Below are positions 1 through 6,797 of a DNA stretch of 44,001 bases, in pieces (the stretch's first letter is position 1; every line of letters begins with the position of its first letter). The notes beneath the pieces are model-generated. The model worked only from the letters and a program-made list of their open reading frames with translations. It was not told where the DNA came from and made no database searches. The stretch comes from Thalassobacterium sedimentorum (GTDB lineage: Bacteria > Verrucomicrobiota > Verrucomicrobiia > Opitutales > Coraliomargaritaceae): contig NZ_JARXIC010000029.1 of the NCBI RefSeq assembly GCF_031127905.1, positions 1 to 44,001 of the forward strand, in the 5' to 3' direction. The translations under genes and the position numbers were made by a program.

Positions 1-300
1 AATTCCGAACGTGACCAAATGCAGGAGGTGCATTCTCCAGTCCAACAACTGCTTTGTCCGCTCTATTTCTTTCTTCATATCAAATATTCGGTAGTAACCA
101 GTCGCTGTGACCAAAATAGTAGAAAACAGAATCAGACACATTTCGAGTGCGCATAAGGCAGCGCCTTGCTCACTACCAGAAACTACTGGATCGCCATCAA
201 AAGGAAACAGCTTGCAATAAAGGAACACACCAGTGGTAAGAGATGAAGCGAGACTAACCGCGACCAGACATCCAAATGAAATTAGATCATTTTTCCTCAT
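1..300 (-). CDS. Partial two-helix membrane protein (C-terminus beyond left edge)
   Basis: The frame stays open from an ATG at 298-300 down to base 1, giving 100 codons with no stop, so the gene runs off the left edge. The protein starts MRKNDLISFGCLVAVSL and has two hydrophobic stretches, about residues 8-30 and 55-77. The second is followed by a charged segment (DMKKEIERTKQLLDW) that looks helical or coiled coil. I do not recognise the family. It lies downstream of the Rhs/immunity pair on the same strand, about 100 bases after the immunity gene, so it could be an unrelated neighbour or part of a tip cassette. Confidence rests on the uninterrupted frame and membrane pattern only. Confidence 0.55.
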   Translation of the reverse strand, partial: MRKNDLISFGCLVAVSLASSLTTGVFLYCKLFPFDGDPVVSGSEQGAALCALEMCLILFSTILVTATGYYRIFDMKKEIERTKQLLDWRMHLLHLVTFGI

Positions 301-401
301 TTTTTTTGACAAAAACCTAGCTACTAAAAATCCACACTTACCCAAACAGGTTCTTCTGCAATTTCCAGAGTTGTGGCTACAATATATAGCCACCAAAGAT
401 A

Positions 402-629
402 CTAAAGTCGAATAACTTTATGCTCCTTTATCTTTGCAACAATACGGTCTAAGTCGAGCACATCACCTTCCTTCATATACTCATCGGATTGGTATATATA
501 ATCACTCCAGTTTGGGTCAGGAGATAGCGAGTTTATTTCTAAAACAATTTCTTGCTCACGGTCCTCATCGGGAATTCCCATCAGTTCATCGATAAGTGCC
601 CTGAACTTTGATTCTTGATCTGCATTCAT
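402..629 (-). CDS. Im9/Im2-like colicin-type DNase immunity protein
   Basis: A 75-residue acidic protein expected to bind and block the nuclease tip encoded immediately upstream. Over most of its length it can be aligned by eye with the colicin E-type DNase immunity proteins (Colicin_Pyocin family): an acidic helix, then the block DPNWSDYIYQ, which matches the conserved P-x-x-S-D-x-I-Y segment. In Im9 that segment holds the Asp and Tyr that contact the DNase. The second Tyr of the Im9 pair is Gln here. The ATG at 627-629 is one base after the Rhs stop at 631-633, so the two are translationally linked as expected for toxin and immunity. The family call is from memory of the Im9 sequence; pairing with an E9-type toxin domain makes it strong. 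Confidence 0.8.
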   Translation of the reverse strand: MNADQESKFRALIDELMGIPDEDREQEIVLEINSLSPDPNWSDYIYQSDEYMKEGDVLDLDRIVAKIKEHKVIRL

Positions 630-630
630 T

Positions 631-2742
631 TTATTTCCCTTTTATGTGATTAAGTGGCGTTCGTATAATTATGTTGTCTAAGTCGTAGACGTTACCAGCA
701 TTCTGAATCTCTTGCAAGTGATCTAATTCATAGACAGCTCGACCACCCACTTGTTGCTCAGTAATAGCAAACGGCGCCCTCCCCCTTTGCATCCTAGCCA
801 AATTTGCGGAACTAAATTGCTGACTAAGCACGGGATCTGCGGCCACTTCTCTCCAAAACGCCTCGCGTAATTGGTTAAAGTTGCTAAATTCCCTACCCGC
901 AAGTCTCTCCGCAATTTGATTCGGAACTCTTGCAGCATTCCCTTGGCTTCCCCGTAACCAACGTTGCCCCGGTTGAATAGTAGGCAGACTTCCGCCATGT
1001 GAAGCAGCACCAGATAATAGTCTCCGATCACCCGCAGCAGCAGTCAAACGAAGTTGTGTAGTGGCATCGACAGAAAGATTACCTGCTACAGATGTTCCGC
1101 GAACTGGCTTCAATATCTTAGCCACCGTAAGCACCTCAAAGGGCATTAAAGCAGCTTCAAGTCCTGCCGAATTACGTGCTCCCAACAGCATATTGCCGGA
1201 TTCTAAGTGCCCTAAATCAGAACTATTCGCTAAATCAAAATCCTGAACACTTGCACGATCATAACTTTCATCCGATACAAGCTCTGCTCCCCAATATCCA
1301 AAATTCAAGCCCGCAACTCCTCGCTCTAAGTAGCGGATCGCAGAATTCACCTGAGATAACTGTTGATCTACACTCGTTTCCCACCTGAAGCTACCGAACC
1401 TCCTAAAAGGACTGCTTTCATTCACGAAATTAGCAAGCCCCGACGCGATTTCCAGATCACGCATAAGATTCAAACGATCCTGAGCAGCAACAAGGTCATC
1501 GTATCGAATTGGGCCAAGTGGGTTTACTGATGTCGCAGGATTACCTCGTATTGCCCCTCGCCCAGAAGGATCAAGAAAATTAAGAGGATCTCCACCAGCG
1601 TAAGAGTAGAGATCCATCGAGGCGGTATGCCCGAGCGGATCGGGACTGAGGAATCGACCACTGCGTGAATCATACAATCTCGCACCCATTCCATAGAATC
1701 CTGTCGGGTCGGAACGACGCCCCTGCCAACCAAGAGCATCACGATACGCCACATCCGCTTCTACGGTTGGCTGCTGGTATCCGGAATGAGGGCCATAGCC
1801 GCTCATTTGCAGTTGGTTCCAGACATAGGCGTCATCTCCCGTCACAATCGTGTTCTGAGAATCCATGTAGCCTAGAACATGGCCATAGCTGTCATGGAGA
1901 AGAGGCGTTACTTCTCCCGTATCGTCCTCGATCAGAACCTTGAGGCCTCCTACGCCTTGGAATGAACCATAGTTCGCGTCCAAGTCAGCTCCATAGACCT
2001 TCCAAGTCTTCTTGCCATCAACTGAGATCGCGACTTCCAGGAACTCGACTTGCGGATCATAGCTGCAATCAACGGTCACTGGGCCAATTAAGCTATTTCC
2101 TGAATAATCCGTAGTGGTGCGAACTCGGCGCCCGAGTCCATCGTAGACGGCAGTCCAGACCAAATCAGGCAATTCAGGTTGAGCGCGGCTGTCGGTTTGG
2201 GTGATTTCCTTAAGCTGGCCCGACGCATCCCACTGAAACGTTTGCACAACTTGATAGGCACCGGAATCCCAAGCCCATGAACGGCTCAGCGTTCTTCCAC
2301 TGGAATCGTATTGGGTGTAAACCTCATCTGTCTGCGGATTGATCGTGAACGTGGAGGAAGACGAAACCTCGTGGTTACTGTCTGGGTGCAGGTGCTTCGC
2401 CCGGGCTTCGACGGTATGGCTTTCACCGGAGGTCAGCTGGAGCGGGTAGCTCCAGTTACCGCTGCCATATTCAGGGTCGGGACGGAAGGAACCTGTAGGC
2501 TCGCCATCGACCAAGAGCGAATACTCCGCAGGGCCGGTTGTCGTGCCCCCGATCATCACGCCCCTCAGGCCGCTGTCGCTCGACTCTTCGGCGATGCGGA
2601 AAAAGGCATCGAGGCCGGTCGTGGCGGGATTGTCGACCTGCCATGGTGTATTGCCGCTTTGAATCTGCGCCTTGATTCGAACGCCGAGATTGTCGCCATC
2701 GAAGGTATAGTCGATGTCCTCTTCGGTGGAGACGCCCACCAT
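631..2742 (-). CDS. Rhs C-terminal fragment with colicin E9-type HNH DNase tip
   Basis: The C-terminal part of an Rhs/YD-repeat polymorphic toxin. YD-type repeats (YDGLGRRVRTTTDYSG) lead to the core motif YDSRSGRFLSPDPLGH and then DPLNFLDPSGR near residue 390, where variable tips start. The tip ends in about 115 residues resembling colicin E7/E9 DNase: a FxxLREAFWREVAADP block, QVGGRAVYELDH, then GNVYDLDNIIIRTP and a final NHIKGK. The general-base His is present. The preceding His is Asp, and the last zinc His of the colicins is missing because the end is four residues shorter. The listed ATG is internal: the same frame runs upstream with Rhs-like sequence (YQYDPENRRLSSE) to a TGA at 2848-2850, so the true 5' part of the gene is lost and how it is translated is unclear. 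Confidence 0.75.
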   Translation of the reverse strand: MVGVSTEEDIDYTFDGDNLGVRIKAQIQSGNTPWQVDNPATTGLDAFFRIAEESSDSGLRGVMIGGTTTGPAEYSLLVDGEPTGSFRPDPEYGSGNWSYPLQLTSGESHTVEARAKHLHPDSNHEVSSSSTFTINPQTDEVYTQYDSSGRTLSRSWAWDSGAYQVVQTFQWDASGQLKEITQTDSRAQPELPDLVWTAVYDGLGRRVRTTTDYSGNSLIGPVTVDCSYDPQVEFLEVAISVDGKKTWKVYGADLDANYGSFQGVGGLKVLIEDDTGEVTPLLHDSYGHVLGYMDSQNTIVTGDDAYVWNQLQMSGYGPHSGYQQPTVEADVAYRDALGWQGRRSDPTGFYGMGARLYDSRSGRFLSPDPLGHTASMDLYSYAGGDPLNFLDPSGRGAIRGNPATSVNPLGPIRYDDLVAAQDRLNLMRDLEIASGLANFVNESSPFRRFGSFRWETSVDQQLSQVNSAIRYLERGVAGLNFGYWGAELVSDESYDRASVQDFDLANSSDLGHLESGNMLLGARNSAGLEAALMPFEVLTVAKILKPVRGTSVAGNLSVDATTQLRLTAAAGDRRLLSGAASHGGSLPTIQPGQRWLRGSQGNAARVPNQIAERLAGREFSNFNQLREAFWREVAADPVLSQQFSSANLARMQRGRAPFAITEQQVGGRAVYELDHLQEIQNAGNVYDLDNIIIRTPLNHIKGK

Positions 2743-2840
2743 GGGATCGCTGTAGTAACTTTCTGAACTGAGACGCCTGTTTTCGGGATCATATTGGTAG
2801 TCCCGGTTCTCGGTGAAGTTACCCCATGCGCCGCCAGTAC

Positions 2841-4094
2841 CTAATTTTCACAGAAAGGCACATACTTGCCTTTGCCATTTTGAGCCATCTGAACAATTTT
2901 CAGTTCGCGCCCCAGAGTGGCACGTGAGGTGATCTTGTGTCCTCGCTCGTCTTTCAGGTACTGACGCTTTTCGATTTCGAAGTTCAGTTTTTCAAGAATG
3001 AAATCTTCGCCCCGGCCACGCGCCAGAGCAGCCGCCTTGAGCTGATAGTCCTCAACCACCGACTTGCGCTCGAACAGGTGCTCGTCAGCCCAATCCACAA
3101 TTGCCCGTAAATCCGGCCTCTTTCGCGCCCCCGGATTCGATGCGTTTTTTGTCGCCAAAGACGCGCGTTCTGCATCGGTCATCTGTTCGCCCCAATGGGA
3201 GCGCAGTTTATCCGCCGTGGATTCCTTGATTTTCCGGTCTCGTTTTTCGTGCGCGATTTGCGCCCGGAATTCCTTCACATTTCGGACGGATTTTCCGTCT
3301 AGAATATGCGCCTTCACAGCGTCATCGATTTGCTGATGACGCTTGGAAAACTTCCCGATCAGTCCGGAGGTAATCCCTTGGATTTCAAAATCACGCGCGT
3401 TGTTCTCAATCGAATAGCCGATTTTTTTGAGCCCTTTCGCCAGTTCGTGATAGTAAAGATTTTCGATGAATTTTTGTGCCTTCAGCATCTCAAAATTCTG
3501 CAAGGCCTTCCACCGTTTCTCGACCGGATCGAAGGTAGCGTTCATCAGAATGCAATGGGTGTGCAAATGCGGATCGAGCGCCCGGCTGGTTTCATGACGG
3601 AACGATGCGCCAATCACATTCCCGGTTTCGCGGTCGTCGGAGCGCCCCATTTTGCGTACACGGGTGAGCGCGAATTGTTCCATTTCTCGCATCGATTTCC
3701 GCACCGCTTCATCGTGGATTTTCACGATTCGCTCGTTTCCATAAAGTCCGACAATCGAGACGCTTTTGGGCGGGCTGATGGTAAAGTCGTAGAAGATACG
3801 GCGGTTGGCGGTTTCTTTACCATCGGTCGTGCGGGTGGTGTTTTTTCGCAGCGTCAAACGTTCACCCGTCCCAGGATGATTGCCTTCGCATAGGGCGATA
3901 AAATCCTTCTCTTTCACGACACCTTGGAGCTCCAGTCTTTCGGCACCTTGACCGAACCATTCGCCCTGAACCACATGCTCCTGCGCGTAGTAGTCACCTA
4001 CTTGGAGGTGATCACGGAAATACTGTTTCGCATTCTTGAGGTTATACTGTGCCTTCGGACTGAGCATCACTTTCGCGGGATTCCCCGTTTTCAT
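2841..4094 (-). CDS. MobF-family (TrwC/TraI-like) relaxase, truncated before the helicase domain
   Basis: The relaxase nicks oriT and stays covalently bound to the 5' end during conjugative transfer. The 417 residues cover the TrwC relaxase domain: candidate nucleophile tyrosines in KQYFRDHL and GDYYAQ (about residues 25 and 35-36), the FTISPPKSVSI segment, and the metal-binding three-His motif DPHLHTHCILMN near 174-181. Full-length MobF proteins are typically about 900-1,700 residues with a RecD-like helicase after this domain. Here the frame ends at TAG 2841-2843, just after a segment typical of the relaxase-helicase linker, and Rhs-like coding sequence begins at the same point in another frame. 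The catalytic domain may still nick DNA, but DNA unwinding would need another helicase. Confidence 0.85.
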   Translation of the reverse strand: MKTGNPAKVMLSPKAQYNLKNAKQYFRDHLQVGDYYAQEHVVQGEWFGQGAERLELQGVVKEKDFIALCEGNHPGTGERLTLRKNTTRTTDGKETANRRIFYDFTISPPKSVSIVGLYGNERIVKIHDEAVRKSMREMEQFALTRVRKMGRSDDRETGNVIGASFRHETSRALDPHLHTHCILMNATFDPVEKRWKALQNFEMLKAQKFIENLYYHELAKGLKKIGYSIENNARDFEIQGITSGLIGKFSKRHQQIDDAVKAHILDGKSVRNVKEFRAQIAHEKRDRKIKESTADKLRSHWGEQMTDAERASLATKNASNPGARKRPDLRAIVDWADEHLFERKSVVEDYQLKAAALARGRGEDFILEKLNFEIEKRQYLKDERGHKITSRATLGRELKIVQMAQNGKGKYVPFCEN

Positions 4095-4106
4095 TTTCTG
4101 TTCTGA

Positions 4107-4510
4107 AACGCATTGGGCGTTTCATTACTAGGGGGACGCCTTACCCCTTATGGAATAAGGCAATATTAGCGCAGTGATGACCGACCTAATAGGGAAAGAC
4201 CCGAGGTCTGGATTACCCGATTTGCGGGCACTTAGAACCCGAAGCTATGGCGAGTCCGCCGATGGCAGTTCCATCCATTTGGAATGCCTGTTCCAAGCCT
4301 GAGAACCATTCGACCTCGACGGTAAACTTTCTCCGCATTGCGCGAGGGGGGCAAAGGAACTGTCTCCGTTTTTTCTAATCGTATCATGCGGCTCAAGGTA
4401 GTGCTACGCCTCCACCTTGACCTCACATGACTGGGAACCGCGAACGGTTTCCTGTTAAAACCCTCATCGGTTTGAGGGGCGGGAAACCTTTCAAATTGAA
4501 AGGTTCGCAA
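4107..4510. other. Non-coding, hairpin-rich region; candidate oriT and leader
   Basis: About 400 bases with no credible gene between the start of the relaxase (minus) and the RadC-like gene (plus). It contains an inverted repeat CCTTAT-GGA-ATAAGG at 4146-4160, nested with GCCTTA/TAAGGC (4138-4143 and 4156-4161). Further along are a TCAAGGT/ACCTTGA pair at about 4391-4419, a CCCTC/GAGGG hairpin at about 4461-4478, and a palindrome just before the next start codon. MobF oriT sites commonly lie beside the relaxase gene and contain inverted repeats, so this is the most likely oriT in the window. No nick site can be named from the sequence alone. Confidence 0.4.
4485..4505 (+). promoter_or_regulatory. 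Perfect 10-bp palindrome overlapping the RBS of the RadC-like gene
   Basis: AACCTTTCAA (4485-4494) and TTGAAAGGTT (4496-4505) are exact reverse complements around a single base. The right arm contains the purine-rich GAAAGG that would serve as ribosome binding site for the ATG at 4511. As DNA it could be an operator; as RNA it would form a hairpin hiding the Shine-Dalgarno sequence. Neither role is proven. Confidence 0.5.
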
Positions 4511-4963
4511 ATGAAAATCTATGAAGCTCAACTTCAGTATTCACTGGTCAGTGAAGGTGTTACGGCACCTTTGAACTTCCCGGCCAAAATCCACCAATAT
4601 ATGGCGGGAGCTTTCGATAAATATCCGATGCAAGAAAGTTTCTGGGTCATCTGCCTAAATCAAAAAAATCATCCGATCATGCGGGCAATGGCTTCATTGG
4701 GCACCGCCACAAGTGCGCTAGTCAATCCGGCAGAAATATTCAGAATCGCAATTCTCGCGAACGCGACAGGTATCGCCGTCGCCCACAACCACCCTAGCGG
4801 AGATCCCGCACCTTCACGGGCGGACATAAACATAACACGTCAGCTTCGCGAATGCGGATCATTGATGAACATTAGGCTCCTTGATCACATAATCTGCGGT
4901 GATCAAAAGTCAGACCCACAGGGGATAGGCTTCTATTCTTTCAGTGAAGCGGGATTAGTTTGA
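4511..4963 (+). CDS. RadC-like JAB/MPN domain protein
   Basis: A 150-residue protein of the RadC/JAB metalloprotease-fold family. It has the JAMM-type motif AHNHPSGDPAPSRADI: two His followed by Ser and a distal Asp, the usual zinc-site pattern. It lacks the N-terminal helix-hairpin-helix of chromosomal RadC, like many short RadC homologues on plasmids and ICEs, whose function is not settled. The frame is open further upstream, but ATG 4511 is preferred because GAAAGG lies at the right distance and the family-like sequence starts there. It ends facing the ClpB-like gene across a hairpin. A role in element maintenance or recombination is inference. Confidence 0.8.
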   Translation: MKIYEAQLQYSLVSEGVTAPLNFPAKIHQYMAGAFDKYPMQESFWVICLNQKNHPIMRAMASLGTATSALVNPAEIFRIAILANATGIAVAHNHPSGDPAPSRADINITRQLRECGSLMNIRLLDHIICGDQKSDPQGIGFYSFSEAGLV

Positions 4964-4970
4964 GCGAAGT

Positions 4971-5002
4971 GCCGCCCGGTTTACATTCGCCGACCGGGCG
5001 GC
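4971..5002. terminator. GC-rich hairpin between convergent genes
   Basis: GCCGCCCGGT at 4971-4980 pairs perfectly with ACCGGGCGGC at 4993-5002 around a 12-base loop. It sits between the stop of the RadC-like gene and the stop of the ClpB-like gene on the other strand, so it can act for both. It has no clear T tract, so termination strength is uncertain. Confidence 0.5.
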
Positions 5003-5004
5003 AT

Positions 5005-5949
5005 TCAGACCACGGCGGCTTCCTGCAAATGCAAGGTACCGGCATCGCTATTCACCGTTAAAATCCCTTCCGGTTTATTCTCTCTAAATATCTGCTCGAC
5101 GATGGCATCGCCGACCAGACGTTCGATGCATCGGCGCATGGGGCGCGCACCAAATCGGGCATCGAAGCCCTCAACCAGAATCAGTTCCAAGACGCCTTTG
5201 TCATAGGCAATCGTCGTCTCGAACTTCGCCATCAGACGCTTGATTTCACGATCCAAAAGCAGTTGGGCGATTTCAACCTGCACGTCGTACTCCAGACGAT
5301 TGAACACAATCTGCTCTGTGATCCGCCCGACCAATTCCGGTCTCAGCTTCTCTTTAACGAGCGAAAAGACGACACGCTCGACCGTCTCCGCCGAGGATTT
5401 TCTCATCTCCATGGCTTCGGATGCACCAATATTTGAAGTCATCACAATAAAGAACTTGGACAGATTCAGCAGCGTTCCATCGCGCAAGGTCAGTCGCCCA
5501 TCTTCCAATACCTGTAGCAATATCAGTAGAATATCGGGATGTGCTTTCTCGATTTCATCGAGCAGGATCGTGCCGCCTTTCAATTCACCGTGCTCATCCC
5601 GGTTCAGATCGAAAAAACGCCCTAACTGCCCCTGTGAGTTACTGCCGTCTCCAAGGAGCACTTCCAGTTGCGTCTTATTCTGATATTCCGACATATCCAA
5701 GCGGATGAGCCGATTATCGCCGTCAAAAAGATAACTCGTAAAACACTTGGTCAGCTCCGTTTTTCCCACGCCTGTCGGCCCCACGAAAAGGAAAGATCCC
5801 AAAGGCCTTTCTGTAGATGGCAGATTGAACGCACCACGCTCCAATACCGAACAAGTCCTGTCGATGGCATGATCTTGTCCTTTGATTCGAGAGAGTAGGT
5901 TCCGCCGTAGTCCCAACACATGATTTATTTTCGATGTATCCATTTTCAT
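5005..5949 (-). CDS. Stand-alone ClpA/ClpB-type AAA+ (D2-like) ATPase
   Basis: A 314-residue protein matching only the second AAA+ module plus the C-terminal small domain of Clp/Hsp100 ATPases. Walker A is GPTGVGKT near residue 54, Walker B ILLDEIEKAHPD near 128, a sensor-like VMTSNIGA, and the D2-small signature DARFGARPMRRCIE near the end. The N-terminal domain, D1 and middle domain of ClpB are absent. The segment that should carry the pore-loop G-Y-V-G reads LGDGSNSQGQLGRFF, so the usual substrate-gripping Tyr is missing. It may therefore be an assembly or remodelling ATPase rather than a threading disaggregase. Two in-frame ATGs (5949 and 5943) are equally plausible. It is divergent from the T4SS operon across a 188-base AT-rich gap. 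Confidence 0.8.
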   Translation of the reverse strand: MKMDTSKINHVLGLRRNLLSRIKGQDHAIDRTCSVLERGAFNLPSTERPLGSFLFVGPTGVGKTELTKCFTSYLFDGDNRLIRLDMSEYQNKTQLEVLLGDGSNSQGQLGRFFDLNRDEHGELKGGTILLDEIEKAHPDILLILLQVLEDGRLTLRDGTLLNLSKFFIVMTSNIGASEAMEMRKSSAETVERVVFSLVKEKLRPELVGRITEQIVFNRLEYDVQVEIAQLLLDREIKRLMAKFETTIAYDKGVLELILVEGFDARFGARPMRRCIERLVGDAIVEQIFRENKPEGILTVNSDAGTLHLQEAAVV

Positions 5950-6137
5950 TCTAAAAGTAAGTTATATATGCAGGCTCAAAATGAGGTATAAATACTAATC
6001 AATACACATTATAGTCACATTGCATAACTGCGTTATTGACTCGAATTAAATCTGATATTTTCGATGCAAAACATCAAGCATTCTTATGCTAAATAAAAAA
6101 ACTGGAATTACATAAGACCTGATTTCCCAATTAAAAA
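5950..6137. promoter_or_regulatory. AT-rich divergent intergenic region
   Basis: 188 bases separate the ClpB-like gene (minus) from the first T4SS gene (plus). The region is much more AT-rich than its neighbours and carries several -10-like elements, for example TATGCTAAAT near 6086-6095. It must hold the promoters for both transcription units, but I cannot assign a confident -35/-10 pair. Confidence 0.4.
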
Positions 6138-6410
6138 ATGAATACCATCACCGCACCTATCGTCATCGCTCAAGCAAATCTTTCCGATTTGAAAGAGATG
6201 TTCTCCCTCGCCTTGGGAGTCATCTTTTTCTTCGGTTTCGTCTACGGAATATTTTTAATATGGCGCGGTGCCCGAAAAATCGCGGACGGTGACTCCGAGG
6301 GATACTCGTCAATATTTGGTGGCATTATCATTGCCGCAGCGGGACTGATCATGTCCGCATTTTTCGTCTTAGCTGGCATCGGAGACGCGGTCATCACGCC
6401 AACATTCTAA
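6138..6410 (+). CDS. virB2: VirB2/TrbC-like pilin subunit
   Basis: A 90-residue protein with a short N-terminal segment (VIVAQ-like) and two hydrophobic helices, about residues 24-44 and 60-82, separated by a charged turn (WRGARKIADGDSEG). That architecture is typical of VirB2/TrbC pilins, which assemble the conjugative pilus after membrane insertion. It is the first gene of the T4SS operon, immediately before the VirB3-like gene, the canonical B2-B3-B4 order. The cleaved leader is not obvious. Size, topology and position make the call. Confidence 0.7.
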   Translation: MNTITAPIVIAQANLSDLKEMFSLALGVIFFFGFVYGIFLIWRGARKIADGDSEGYSSIFGGIIIAAAGLIMSAFFVLAGIGDAVITPTF

Positions 6411-6455
6411 GCTCTCGATTCTTCACCTGAGCACGATCAGCCAATCCCTTTGAAG

Positions 6456-6797
6456 ATGGAACAATTGGAGCGAACGCGAACGAATGCGGCGACGGACTCG
6501 AAGGGCCAGGCATTCGGACTCTCGGGAAACTTGTTCCTTTATCCGATCATCGGCGTGGTCGCCGCATTAGCGGTCGCAACCATCTGCTTCAGCGCCTTGA
6601 AGCTGGGCTTGCTGGTATCGGCATTGGCGGCCTTGCCGTTCTTAGTTTTCCCGACGCTGTATGTGATCACTCTCCGGCACAACAGGCCTAGAGGTTACGA
6701 CCGCGATTGGTTCGATAACGTCTCCTCACAGGGATTCTCGTTGGTCAAAGCCAATCAGCCGATCAACCCCCGTTTGCAGAAAGAGGACCATGTCTAG
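6456..6797 (+). CDS. virB3: VirB3/TrbD-like inner-membrane protein
   Basis: About 113 residues with a polar N-terminus and a long hydrophobic hairpin (about residues 28-75), then a polar tail containing RPRGYDRDWFDN. VirB3 proteins are small, have one or two membrane helices, and act with VirB4 in the inner membrane complex. ATG 6456 is preferred; an upstream TTG at 6450 is possible. The gene overlaps the VirB4-like gene by 8 bases, indicating translational coupling. Sequence identity within VirB3 is low, so order and topology carry most of the weight. Confidence 0.7.
   Translation: MEQLERTRTNAATDSKGQAFGLSGNLFLYPIIGVVAALAVATICFSALKLGLLVSALAALPFLVFPTLYVITLRHNRPRGYDRDWFDNVSSQGFSLVKANQPINPRLQKEDHV

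Noticed and set aside
2311-2766. 151-residue plus-strand frame over the Rhs gene
   Set aside because: It lies opposite clearly coding Rhs sequence, has no RBS and looks like a mirror frame.
3306-3893. 195-residue plus-strand frame over the relaxase
   Set aside because: It is antisense to the three-His relaxase domain; it has no recognised features and is best read as a shadow.
4232-4531. 99-residue minus-strand frame in the oriT-like region
   Set aside because: Arg/Ser/Pro-rich low-quality composition over hairpin-rich DNA, and it overlaps the start of the RadC-like gene.
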